Below the pieces are notes generated by a model, which saw only the letters and a program-made list of their open reading frames with translations, did no database searches and was not told the DNA's origin. Shown here in pieces: positions 16,716 to 25,458 of a stretch of 51,626 nucleotides of DNA. The translations under genes and the position numbers were made by a program. Source of the DNA: JAFDZW01 sp038229915 (GTDB taxonomy: Bacteria > Bacteroidota > Ignavibacteria > Palsa-1295); contig JBBRNY010000005.1 in NCBI GenBank assembly GCA_038229915.1, positions 1-51,626 of the forward strand, read 5' to 3'. The stretch's first letter is position 1; each line of letters opens with the position of its first letter.

Positions 16716-18872
16716 TTATGCTTTTTCTTCTTCAGCGGCTGGCGTTTCAGTTGCTGCGTCAGTCGGTGCTTCAGCAGTCGGTTCGACTGATGAAGTTTCC
16801 GGGAGAGGTTCTCCGTCGGTTACCGGTACTACCGGCACTGAATGATTGAGCTCTTCCGGGAATTCGAATGTGCCGATATGTTCTGAAGCATCTCCTGATG
16901 TTTCAGCGACAGCATCATCACCGGTCGAAGCGACTTTCTTTTTGCCGCGTGGTGCGCTCTTTTTGCTGGTTTCTTCGAGTGTCTCTTTGCCAACAGGATG
17001 CTTTGCGTTGTATTCATCAACGATCTCGCGATCCTGTCCTTTGAGCCATTCGGTAGCCGAGAGAACGATCTTCTTGTTCTCTGCATCGAACTCGATCACA
17101 CGAAGATTGAGTGTCTCATCCAACTTGAACGATTCACCAATATTCTTGACCGAATGGAATGCAAGCTGTGAAGCTGGTACGAAACCATCAATGCCACCAG
17201 GAAGCTCGACAACCACACCCTTATCAAGGAAGCGGATGATCTTACCTGCGGCATCGGTGCCTTCGCTATAAGCTTCGGAAAGTGTTTCCCACGGATTATC
17301 TTTCACCTGTTTATGTCCAAGTGCGATACGACGGTTTTCACTGTCGAATCCGAGGATCATCACATCAATTTCATCACCCTTCTTGAGAAGTTCGCCTGGA
17401 TGGCGGATCTTCTTTGTCCAAGAGAGATCACCGATATGCACAAGACCGTCAACACCTGGCTCGAGCTCGACGAATGCGCCGAAGTTCGTGAGGTTGCGAA
17501 CGATACCTTTATGCACAGATCCGATCGGGTACTTTTCAAGGAACTTGGTCCAAGGATCAGGCTCCAACTGTTTGACACCGAGTGAGATCTTTTTCGAATC
17601 TTGATCGATCGAGAGGATAGCCGCTTCAACTTCCTGACCGATCGCGAAGATCTGTGAAGGATGTTTGACGTGCTGAGTCCAGCTCATTTCGCTGACGTGG
17701 ATGAGTCCTTCGATGCCTTTCTCGATCTCGAGGAATGCACCGTAGTCGGTCATCGAAACGATCTTGCCGGTCACGTGCTGACCAACAGCATAACGCTGTT
17801 CGATCTCTGCCCATGGATGTGGCAAGAGCTGTTTCATACCGAGTGAAATACGCTTCTTGTTTTCGTCGTAATCGAGTACAACGACGTTGACCGTCTGGTC
17901 GAGCTTAACAACTTCAGATGGATGCGATACACGACCCCATGAGAGATCGGTGATATGCACCAAACCATCGACGCCGCCGAGATCGATAAACGCACCGAAA
18001 TCGGTAATAGCTTTGACGGTACCTTCGAGTACCTGACCACGTTCGAGAGTCTCGACGACTTTCGCACGTTGATCATTGAGGGTATCTTCGAGCAATACTT
18101 TATGAGAAACGACAACGTTTTCGCTCGGATGATTGATCTTCACGACGCGAACGTCCATTGTCTGACCGAGGTATGCGTCGAAATCACGGACAGGTTTGAT
18201 ATCGATCTGCGAACCTGGCATAAATGCTTCGATTCCCAAAAGATCAACAACCAAACCGCCTTTGATACGACGGATACACTTGACTTGTAAGATTTCGCCG
18301 GTCTTTGCGGCTTCTCCGACACGTTCCCATACACGGATGAAGTTAGCGCGTTTGTGGCTGAGTTGTAATCTGCCTTCGCGATCTTCAACTGCTTCGACGA
18401 GTACTTCGACTTCATCACCGACATTAATGTTCGGGAGCATCGAGAACTCGGAGCGAGGAATGATGCCTTCGGACTTAAAGCCGATATCGACAGCAACTTC
18501 ACTTGCAGTAACGGTAACTACACGACCTTTGACAACTTGGTCAGCCTTGAGGGCGCTGAACGTCTGGTCATAGAGCTTGGTCATTTCATCACGCTCACCG
18601 GCGCTATATCCCGAACCAAGTTTGCTCTGCGGATCAATGATGCTCATATTCCCTTTAGAACTGCCTGTTGAAGCAGGAGTTGTATGGTTGGTGTGTTTTT
18701 TTTCTTTTGGTGAGGCTGGGGTTGCCGGGGCGACTGGTGCAGATGCTTTCGCAGGTGCTGCGGTTGTCGGTGCTATAGGAGTCGTTGCTACTGGTGTGGC
18801 TGAGGGGGTTGGCTCTGCCACTTCTGCGACATGCGCTGTCACGGGCGACACGGTTTCGTTTTGTTCTGACAT
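16716..18872 (-). CDS. rpsA: 30S ribosomal protein S1, long form
   Basis: The 718-residue protein has six S1 OB-fold repeats from about residue 112 to 630. The most typical are repeats 3-5 (DFGAFIDLGGVDGLVHITDLSW, split here by repeat: YGAFLEIEKGIEGLIH, FGAFVELEPGVDGLVH). It binds mRNA and delivers it to the 30S subunit. It is clearly longer than E. coli S1 (557): a ~110-residue Ala/Pro/Thr-rich N-terminal extension and a ~85-residue C-terminal tail with a basic block (PRGKKK) then Glu/Ala/Pro-rich sequence. ATG 18872 is used; a TTG two codons upstream is unlikely. It is divergent from the heme A synthase gene. Confidence 0.95.
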   Translation of the reverse strand: MSEQNETVSPVTAHVAEVAEPTPSATPVATTPIAPTTAAPAKASAPVAPATPASPKEKKHTNHTTPASTGSSKGNMSIIDPQSKLGSGYSAGERDEMTKLYDQTFSALKADQVVKGRVVTVTASEVAVDIGFKSEGIIPRSEFSMLPNINVGDEVEVLVEAVEDREGRLQLSHKRANFIRVWERVGEAAKTGEILQVKCIRRIKGGLVVDLLGIEAFMPGSQIDIKPVRDFDAYLGQTMDVRVVKINHPSENVVVSHKVLLEDTLNDQRAKVVETLERGQVLEGTVKAITDFGAFIDLGGVDGLVHITDLSWGRVSHPSEVVKLDQTVNVVVLDYDENKKRISLGMKQLLPHPWAEIEQRYAVGQHVTGKIVSMTDYGAFLEIEKGIEGLIHVSEMSWTQHVKHPSQIFAIGQEVEAAILSIDQDSKKISLGVKQLEPDPWTKFLEKYPIGSVHKGIVRNLTNFGAFVELEPGVDGLVHIGDLSWTKKIRHPGELLKKGDEIDVMILGFDSENRRIALGHKQVKDNPWETLSEAYSEGTDAAGKIIRFLDKGVVVELPGGIDGFVPASQLAFHSVKNIGESFKLDETLNLRVIEFDAENKKIVLSATEWLKGQDREIVDEYNAKHPVGKETLEETSKKSAPRGKKKVASTGDDAVAETSGDASEHIGTFEFPEELNHSVPVVPVTDGEPLPETSSVEPTAEAPTDAATETPAAEEEKA

Positions 18873-18952
18873 TATCAATTCATCGGCAGATGGTGTTACA
18901 AACCCTGAGCAGCTTCCGCGCCGATAATCCGGATGCAGCAGGGACTGAAATA

Positions 18953-18969
18953 CCCCTATTTTTTAGGGG
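18953..18969. promoter_or_regulatory. Small hairpin in the rpsA leader region
   Basis: CCCCTA and TAGGGG pair around a 5-base T loop about 80 bases upstream of the rpsA start, in the 215-base gap shared with the heme A synthase gene. S1 often represses its own translation, so a leader structure is plausible, but nothing here proves it. Confidence 0.25.
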
Positions 18970-19087
18970 CAAACGTAACAATTTGCCACTATGGAAGGTT
19001 CGGAGAGAGCGGCTAAGCTTAAAATGTCTTTATTCTTTGAATAAAATGCTCCGACGTCGTGTTATACCGTGCTCAGTGGATATTGTG

Positions 19088-20077
19088 ATGACATCGGAAA
19101 CTACTCAATATAATCGCAGCCGTTTTATACATCTCTTCGCAGTGTTCACGGCTTGTTGCACGTTATTTCTCATCTTTATGGGTGCGCTCGTCAAGAGCCA
19201 CGAAGCAGGGCTTTCAGTGCCCGACTGGCCCAACACTTATGGTCAGTTTATGTTTACTTTTCCGATCGATCTCTGGCGGGCAAATATTTTTTATGAGCAT
19301 TCGCACCGACTTGTGGCTTCGTTCGTAGGCTTTCTGATCCTGGTTCAAGCAATAGTGCTTCAATTCAAAGAAACCCGCTCGTGGGTTAAACGTCTTGGTT
19401 GGTGGGCACTTGGCGCAGTAATAGCCCAGGGTGTTCTTGGCGGCTTAACGGTTATTTTCTTGTTGCCGACCTGGATCTCGACTTCCCACGCTGCGCTTGC
19501 CCAGATCACACTCTGTCTCGCAACCGCGATCGCACTTGTGACTTCTCGAAAGTGGAATGACAATACTGAGCATCAAACAGAAGTGGGCACCTCGCTCAGA
19601 TCGTTTTCGAAATGGGCTGTCGCCGCGATCTTTTTGCAATTGATACTCGGTGCAGTGATGCGACACGAAGAAGCCGGGCTTGCGATACCGACCTATCCAT
19701 TTGCAAATGGAAATCTGCTCCCGAGTTTTACATCGCTCGGAGTGATCCTGAACTTCGCGCATCGTTGGTGGGCTATTGTTGTGGCAATACTTATTTTTAC
19801 GCTGAACATCAAAACACTTCGCAACTACAAGAGCGAACGATCATTCCGTACGCCTGCACTGATGGGAATGTTCTTGGTGTTAGTGCAGATCACATTAGGT
19901 GCGATCACGATCTGGACAGCAAAAGAGCCGAACTGGACTTCGCTTCACGTTGTAAACGGTGCAGCTGTATTGATGACGGAGTTTATTCTTGCCGTCAGAG
20001 TGCATCACCACCTTCGCGCAACTGATGCCAGATTGTCGCAAACAACAAGCCGAGTGGTAGTTTCGGAAGCAAGTTAA
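19088..20077 (+). CDS. ctaA: Heme A synthase (COX15/CtaA family)
   Basis: The 329-residue membrane protein has eight predicted helices in two four-helix halves. It oxidises heme O to heme A for the aa3-type oxidase. Conserved elements are HEAGLSVPDWPNTYG after helix 1, EHSHRLVAS at helix 2, the matching second-half MRHEEAGLAIPTYPFANG and FAHRWWAI. These supply the heme-ligand histidines. The open frame runs back to 18785, but the upstream part is not protein-like and covers the rpsA start; ATG 19088 precedes a short polar N-terminus and helix 1 directly. The stop is 3 bases from the ctaB start. Confidence 0.92.
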   Translation: MTSETTQYNRSRFIHLFAVFTACCTLFLIFMGALVKSHEAGLSVPDWPNTYGQFMFTFPIDLWRANIFYEHSHRLVASFVGFLILVQAIVLQFKETRSWVKRLGWWALGAVIAQGVLGGLTVIFLLPTWISTSHAALAQITLCLATAIALVTSRKWNDNTEHQTEVGTSLRSFSKWAVAAIFLQLILGAVMRHEEAGLAIPTYPFANGNLLPSFTSLGVILNFAHRWWAIVVAILIFTLNIKTLRNYKSERSFRTPALMGMFLVLVQITLGAITIWTAKEPNWTSLHVVNGAAVLMTEFILAVRVHHHLRATDARLSQTTSRVVVSEAS

Positions 20078-20080
20078 ATT

Positions 20081-20980
20081 ATGGAGCAAACCCTCACATC
20101 GCCGAAAATGACGACTCCCGAGCTGAAACAGCTTGCGAGAGATTATTACGATCTCTCAAAGCCGGGTATCGGATTTTACGCGCTCATTACCACCTTTACC
20201 TCGTTTTGGCTTGCATCGGGACATGATTTTAATTTCGTGTTGTTTCTCCATACGATGCTCGGCACTGCGCTTGTCACAGCCGGTGGCGGGGCATTGAATC
20301 AGGTAATGGAGATTCCGCTTGATGCGCTTATGCGTCGCACCGAAAAACGACCGTTGCCAACAGGACGCATCTCGAAAACCTCCGGGCTTGTTTTTGGTGT
20401 ACTTACTTCAATAATCGGATCGCTGTATTTATTGCTTGCCGTTAATAGCTTGTCGGCAATACTGGCAATTGCGACGCTTGTCGGATATTTGTTTATCTAT
20501 ACTCCGATGAAACGCTCGACATCTTATGCCACCGTTGTCGGTGCTTTCCCCGGAGCAGTACCGATCTTAATTGGTTGGGCGGCAGTTCGGAACAGTATTG
20601 ATATTGGAGGCTGGACGCTGTTTGCGATCTTATTTTTATGGCAGATACCACACTTCTTGGCAATTGCCTGGATGTATCGCAAAGATTACGAGCGCGCCGG
20701 GTTACCGATGCTGACCGTGATCGAGCCCGAAGGGATTTCGGCGGCGCATCAGTCAATTATTTATCTTGTTGCCTTGCTTCCGATCAGCTTGTTGCCAACC
20801 AAACTTGGTATGACGGGAAATATTTATTTCATCGTTGCGCTGATACTCGGTATAGGCTTTCTCGGTAGCGCTGTGTATGTAGTGTTTAAACGAACCAACT
20901 CGGCGGCTCGGGTTTTGCTGATCGCCTCAATTCTCTATTTGCCGATCTTGCTTGGGTTAATGATCTTGGATGCTCAATAA
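20081..20980 (+). CDS. ctaB: Protoheme IX farnesyltransferase (heme O synthase)
   Basis: The 299-residue UbiA-superfamily membrane enzyme attaches the farnesyl tail to heme B. The prenyl-binding motif is NQVMEIPLDALMRRT followed by KRPLPTGRIS, the form with Glu at the first acidic position that is usual in this family. The cytoplasmic loop after helix 4 has YTPMKRSTSYATVVGAFPGAVP. HFLAIAWMYRKDYERAGLPML is the second conserved block. It begins 3 bases after ctaA and is followed by a small membrane peptide and oxidase subunit III, so the four form one operon. Confidence 0.95.
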   Translation: MEQTLTSPKMTTPELKQLARDYYDLSKPGIGFYALITTFTSFWLASGHDFNFVLFLHTMLGTALVTAGGGALNQVMEIPLDALMRRTEKRPLPTGRISKTSGLVFGVLTSIIGSLYLLLAVNSLSAILAIATLVGYLFIYTPMKRSTSYATVVGAFPGAVPILIGWAAVRNSIDIGGWTLFAILFLWQIPHFLAIAWMYRKDYERAGLPMLTVIEPEGISAAHQSIIYLVALLPISLLPTKLGMTGNIYFIVALILGIGFLGSAVYVVFKRTNSAARVLLIASILYLPILLGLMILDAQ

Positions 20981-20994
20981 ATAAGAAATATATT

Positions 20995-21135
20995 ATGGAA
21001 ATGAACGCATCAACTGTTCGGACATCAGTCAACACAAGTGGACCAAATCAGAAGCTGCTTTGGAAACTGCTGATCGCTATTGCGACGATGCTCACTATTG
21101 CAGTAGTGTATATTATTGTTTACCCGAATTTATAA
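20995..21135 (+). CDS. 46-residue single-pass membrane peptide in the oxidase operon
   Basis: The ORF starts ATG 20995 and stops TAA 21133-21135. About 22 polar residues (MEMNASTVRTSVNTSG..) are followed by KLLWKLLIAIATMLTIAVVYIIVYPNL, one transmembrane helix with a short outer tail. It fills the gap between ctaB and subunit III exactly, with 14 bases before and 6 after. Small accessory peptides are common in cytochrome oxidase operons, so an oxidase-associated subunit or assembly peptide is likely. I know of no specific family match. Confidence 0.65.
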   Translation: MEMNASTVRTSVNTSGPNQKLLWKLLIAIATMLTIAVVYIIVYPNL

Positions 21136-21141
21136 AAAACT

Positions 21142-21750
21142 ATGCTCGGCTTATTATACGAACGCGCAAATCTTTACGACACCACCCACGATGGGAAGGA
21201 GCTTGTCAACTCCAAGCGATTTGCGTTTATGCTTTATATCGGGCTGACGATAATGCTCTTTGCCGGATTGTTTGGCGGGTACTTTGTGCTACGCGGCAAC
21301 AATGATATCTGGCCTCCGCTCGGGACACCGGAAATGACCGTACTGAAGATGTTGCCATCAATTGTGTTGATGCTCGCCTCGATCTTCGTTCTGCTAAGCG
21401 CACGTAAAGAAATGCGAGCCAACCAACTCAGTGGTTATCGTTTAAAGGTGACGATCGGCCTTCTGATCTCAGTGCTGTTTGTTTTTGCGATGGCTCTTGA
21501 ATGGTGGCGATTAATTGCAGGCGGTGTTGGGCTCAGTAGTGTGTTCGGCGGAATGTATTTTATCGTAACCGGAGTCTTCGCACTACATTTTATCGGCGGC
21601 TTATACGGCTTAGTGCATACTCTCAGAAAAGCGCGCACCGTGCCATTCACCACACCCCAACTCGTAGGGTTCAACAACACCCTCTCATTCTATTATTTAA
21701 TGCTACTCCTCTGGGTGAGTATTGTACTGTTGATCTATATAAATAGTTAA
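21142..21750 (+). CDS. coxC: Cytochrome c oxidase subunit III
   Basis: The 202-residue protein has five predicted helices and is of the short heme-copper oxidase subunit III type. FAFMLYIGLTIMLFAGLFGGYFVLR is the first conserved helix. EWWRL and FALHFIGGLYGLVHTL are the typical Glu- and His-containing helices, and YYLMLLLWVSIVLLIYI ends the protein. Subunit III stabilises the proton pathway of the oxidase core. Subunits I and II are not in the window. The next oxidase-related gene (SCO1) is 5.3 kb away. Confidence 0.88.
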   Translation: MLGLLYERANLYDTTHDGKELVNSKRFAFMLYIGLTIMLFAGLFGGYFVLRGNNDIWPPLGTPEMTVLKMLPSIVLMLASIFVLLSARKEMRANQLSGYRLKVTIGLLISVLFVFAMALEWWRLIAGGVGLSSVFGGMYFIVTGVFALHFIGGLYGLVHTLRKARTVPFTTPQLVGFNNTLSFYYLMLLLWVSIVLLIYINS

Positions 21751-21801
21751 TGTTGATAGAGGCATCGTAAAAAATCCGCACATTTTTTTTGCTAAACACT
21801 A

Positions 21802-22884
21802 ATGCTTAAATACTTGATATTGTTTGTCTTGTTTGCGCAACAGGTTAGCGCGCAAATCTTTGTGTCAAGTTATGACCGACAAATTCCCTTCTATTTTTGC
21901 AAAGGGACACCGCAATTTGATCATTTAAATGTAGAATATTCTGTTGCTAACCTGAGCAAACCATACAAATCTATTAAAATTGATTCATTAATATTGTTGG
22001 GTGATACTTCCATTTTTAAATATCACCGTAATCCGAATAATCCTAAAGACAGTTTTACGCTGGGGTTTGGTCTTATAGCGAATATCAATTATCGCCCTAA
22101 GAAAATAGGAAATGATACTCTTCGGGTCAGGGCATATTACTTGGGGACGTATGCCGAAGGGAGGATTATTGTTCATTCTGCAGAAAGTCCTCTCATAGCT
22201 TTCTATGGTATAACGACGGTATTAGATACAATTTTCCCTGGTGCCTATACAGGATTTTCCAACGAAGTTCTGATGACCGATACTTTACATGATGAAATTG
22301 GTGGTCTGGGACAGATGGATACTCCTTATACCTATGGTGTAGATAACCGTTCGATATATGTGGTATCATGTGGCGGTGAAACCATTGACTCATTTTATAC
22401 CGTGGGAGATTTTAGTGAAATTCAAATTAAAAATATTCCTTCAACCCCTTATAAAATGAGCGACAGTGAGATACTGGAAATGCCGATAATTCTCATTCCG
22501 AAGGTGGTAGGCTCATTCCCGCATTATTTTGTTATGCATACAACGAGTGGAAAGTATCTCGTTTGGAGTTTTGAATATAAGGTTTTTGGTGATGTCAACG
22601 TTAAAGAAGAGCATGCCTCCAATGTAACTTCAGTGCTCAAGTTGCAACCAAATCCCGCCACAAATTGGTGTAAGATCTTGCTTGAAACACACCAAGTAGA
22701 ACAGACCGAAATTTCGATCTTTGATGCTGTAGGACGAATGGTGATGCCAATATATAATGGGATCATCCCAATTCTCTCGTCCGATTTCTCGGTAGATCTT
22801 TCGAGTCTCTCCAATGGGACGTATTATGTTGTTTCAAAAAGCAATAGTACAACCAGAACGGCAAAACTTATCATTGCCAGATAG
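21802..22884 (+). CDS. Secreted protein with T9SS type A sorting tail
   Basis: The 360-residue protein has a signal peptide (LKYLILFVLFAQQVSAQ) and a C-terminal T9SS sorting domain over about residues 279-360: LQPNPATNW at its start, then IFDAVGRMV and SNGTYYVV, ending KLIIAR. It should cross the inner membrane by Sec and be exported to the surface by T9SS with removal of the tail. The middle ~240 residues contain repeated beta-strand-rich segments and few cysteines; I recognise no domain. Base composition is more AT-rich than that of its neighbours. Confidence 0.82.
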   Translation: MLKYLILFVLFAQQVSAQIFVSSYDRQIPFYFCKGTPQFDHLNVEYSVANLSKPYKSIKIDSLILLGDTSIFKYHRNPNNPKDSFTLGFGLIANINYRPKKIGNDTLRVRAYYLGTYAEGRIIVHSAESPLIAFYGITTVLDTIFPGAYTGFSNEVLMTDTLHDEIGGLGQMDTPYTYGVDNRSIYVVSCGGETIDSFYTVGDFSEIQIKNIPSTPYKMSDSEILEMPIILIPKVVGSFPHYFVMHTTSGKYLVWSFEYKVFGDVNVKEEHASNVTSVLKLQPNPATNWCKILLETHQVEQTEISIFDAVGRMVMPIYNGIIPILSSDFSVDLSSLSNGTYYVVSKSNSTTRTAKLIIAR

Positions 22885-22950
22885 AATACAAAAGTGTGAG
22901 TAAGGATTAAAAATACCTATACCACAATCGCGTGCACTTTCCCTCAGAGG

Positions 22951-22983
22951 ATTCCTCACCGTCGCTACGCTCAGGTTCGGAAT
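22951..22983. repeat. Candidate dispersed palindromic element
   Basis: Arms ATTCCTCACC and GGTTCGGAAT are complementary except for the inner TC/TC dinucleotide and enclose GTCGCTACGCTCA. The sequence around it (ending GGAATGACAAAG) resembles short palindromic repeats scattered through intergenic DNA of many bacterial genomes. Only one copy is seen in this window. Confidence 0.4.
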
Positions 22984-23099
22984 GACAAAGTACGTGAAGG
23001 ATGGATCAGGAAGAGGGTAAATACTATTTTCCAATCCTGAGGTGACTCCGCCGAAAATTGCTTATTTTTACAGATACTCTTTCATCGAAAGGATATTAT

Positions 23100-25187
23100 A
23101 TGAGCATGCAACTTCGTAACCTCGCCCTTGTCGGTCATGCGGCAAGCGGAAAAACGACTCTCGCCGAAAGTATTTTGTTTGTTGGCGGTGCCACAAAGCG
23201 GCGCGGCACCATCGCTGAAGGCAACACCACCAGCGATTATCATCCCGACGAGATAGCCCGAAAACATTCGATCAATACCTCACTACTGAGTTTTCAGTCA
23301 AGTGGCATCAAAGTCAATATCCTTGACACCCCAGGTTATAGCGACTTTACCGGTGAAGTCCGCTCGGCACTGCACGTTGCTGATACGGCGCTGATCTGTG
23401 TGAGTGCTGTCGGCGGTGTCGAGATCGGTACCGATCAAGCATGGGATTTTTGTACTCACGATCAGAACTCGATCATCTTCGTAGTAAATAAACTTGACTC
23501 GCCCGAAGCACATTGGGATGATCTGGTCGAAGAAATGAAAAATCATTTTGGTCACGAAGTGGTCGTGGTACAATTTCCGTACAAGAGTGGCGCGGGCTTC
23601 AGCAAGATCATCGACGTGATGAAGATGAAGATGTTGAATTTCAGGACCGATGGTTCAGGGGCATATACCGAAGAAGTCATCCCGACAGATGTGAAAGAAA
23701 AAGCCGATCAATTACATAAAGAGTTGGTCGAGATCGTTGCCGAAAGCGATGACACTCTGATGGAAGAGTTTTTCTCGAATGATGGCTCGCTGACTGAAGA
23801 GCATTTCTCGGGCGGCATCCACGAATCATTAGCCCATCGCAAACTTTTCCCGATCCTTTGCGCATCCGGCGAGCAAAACATCGGCGTGAAACGAGTATTG
23901 GAGTTTATCACAACCAATGCCCCAGCACCTGAAGATCACATTGCCGATGTATACGGTATCAATCCAGAAACATCGAAAGACGTCAGCCTCAATGATGCAC
24001 CAAAAGACGCGACAACGCTCTTCGTGTTCAAGACCTTGAGCGAGGCTCACCTTGGCGATCTCTCGTTCTTTCGTGTTTTTCACGGTGAGTTGCATCATGG
24101 TCAAGACCTGATGAATGTCTCGAACGGCAAGACCGAGCGCGTGATGCAATGTTATACCATGTGCGGCAAAAATCGCACCGAAGTACAACATATAGGTCTC
24201 GGAGATATTGCCGCCGCCGTGAAGCTCAAAGATACTCACACAAATAATACACTTTCATCGAAGTCGTTTCCGGTGGTGCTGAAGCCGATCGTTTTCCCGG
24301 AGCCGGTTATTACGAATAGTGTTAAAGCAAAAAATAAAGGTGATGAAGAAAAGATCGCCATTGGGCTTCACGCACTGCACGAAGAAGACCCAAGTTTTAT
24401 TGTCAGGCAGGACTCGGAGCTGGTGCAAACGCTGATAGAAGGTCAAGGCGAATTGCATCTTGATATTGCGATCAAGCGTTTAAAGGAGCGATACAAGATC
24501 GATGTTGATATTGTTGAACCGCGAATCCCATATCGCGAAACAGTACGAGGAAATGCCGATATGCGCTATCGCCACAAAAAGCAATCGGGTGGCTCGGGGC
24601 AGTTCGGCGAAGTTGCTCTGAAGGTTGAGCCCCAATCACGAGGTGAAGGCTACGCGTTTGAAGATGCAATTGTCGGTGGGGCAATTTCTCACCGCTTTAT
24701 TCCGGCAGTTGATAAAGGCATTCACGAGTTGTTGCTTCGCGGGCCGTTGGCAGGTTGTCCGGTCGTGGATGTGAAAGTAACGCTCTATGACGGCAAGGAA
24801 CATGCTGTTGATTCAAATGAAAATGCTTTTAAGACCGCAGGTAGGATCGCGTTTAAAGAAGCATTCCTGCTAGCAAAGCCAACACTACTCGAACCCGTGT
24901 ATGATGTCGAGATCACTGTGCCCGAAGACCACATGGGCGACGTACTTGGCGATATTTCGTCGCGTCGCGGCAAAGTACAGGGGATGGAAACCAAAGGATC
25001 TTTCGAGCAAGTCAAAGCAAAAGTACCGCTTGCTGAGTTGTATCATTATGCAACCCGGCTACGGTCATTGACACAAGGCAAAGGCTCGCATCGCCAACGT
25101 TTCAGCCACTACGAAGAAGCCCCTAAGGACTTTGCAGATAAGGTGATTAGCGCATATTCACTACATCGTTCGGGCGAAGAAGAATAA
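23100..25187 (+). CDS. Elongation factor G-like GTPase (EF-G-2 type)
   Basis: The 695-residue protein has all five EF-G domains. The G-domain P-loop is GHAASGKTT (residues 12-20), not the GHIDAGKTT of canonical EF-G. The G3 motif is DTPGYSDF, so the catalytic His of DTPGH is replaced by Tyr. G4 is VNKLD. Domains III-V are complete (GQGELHLDIAIKRL, PRIPYRETVRG, YDVEITVPEDHMGDVLGDISSRRG). These features mark the EF-G-like branch found beside normal EF-G in many bacteria; its role is poorly defined and may be ribosome recycling or stress. AAAGGA precedes ATG 23100. No ribosomal protein genes are near, which also argues against the main fusA. Confidence 0.9.
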   Translation: MSMQLRNLALVGHAASGKTTLAESILFVGGATKRRGTIAEGNTTSDYHPDEIARKHSINTSLLSFQSSGIKVNILDTPGYSDFTGEVRSALHVADTALICVSAVGGVEIGTDQAWDFCTHDQNSIIFVVNKLDSPEAHWDDLVEEMKNHFGHEVVVVQFPYKSGAGFSKIIDVMKMKMLNFRTDGSGAYTEEVIPTDVKEKADQLHKELVEIVAESDDTLMEEFFSNDGSLTEEHFSGGIHESLAHRKLFPILCASGEQNIGVKRVLEFITTNAPAPEDHIADVYGINPETSKDVSLNDAPKDATTLFVFKTLSEAHLGDLSFFRVFHGELHHGQDLMNVSNGKTERVMQCYTMCGKNRTEVQHIGLGDIAAAVKLKDTHTNNTLSSKSFPVVLKPIVFPEPVITNSVKAKNKGDEEKIAIGLHALHEEDPSFIVRQDSELVQTLIEGQGELHLDIAIKRLKERYKIDVDIVEPRIPYRETVRGNADMRYRHKKQSGGSGQFGEVALKVEPQSRGEGYAFEDAIVGGAISHRFIPAVDKGIHELLLRGPLAGCPVVDVKVTLYDGKEHAVDSNENAFKTAGRIAFKEAFLLAKPTLLEPVYDVEITVPEDHMGDVLGDISSRRGKVQGMETKGSFEQVKAKVPLAELYHYATRLRSLTQGKGSHRQRFSHYEEAPKDFADKVISAYSLHRSGEEE

Positions 25188-25458
25188 TATTTATAGTGTA
25201 ATATGGAATCATTGTTTGGAACAATCGTTGCTACACTTGCTACGAGTGTTTCATTAGGTATTGACACGGGATGTTTTTAGTGCCGTTTATTCAAACAGCA
25301 CCTTAATACTTGACACATAAGGACTAAAGATCAAACTACCGTCACGGGGAGTGTTGATAATTTAGAAAAAATTTAACTGCTGATACTGACTCGTCACGGG
25401 GTCTGGTTATGGCAGAATCTCACAAGGTACGCATCGGGATTGCCCCCTCTGGTGTGGA

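Noticed and set aside
18785..19087. N-terminal extension of the heme A synthase frame
   Set aside because: It is antisense to the rpsA 5' end and is basic, non-membrane sequence without family match; the protein starts sensibly at 19088.
25203..25280. A 25-codon hydrophobic ORF after the EF-G-like gene
   Set aside because: ATG to TAG gives a short hydrophobic peptide, but there is no ribosome-binding site and no context for it; chance is the simplest explanation.
25340..25401. Repeated 10-mer CGTCACGGGG, 52 bases apart
   Set aside because: Two copies of ten bases without further array structure or clear regulatory context are not enough to call an element.
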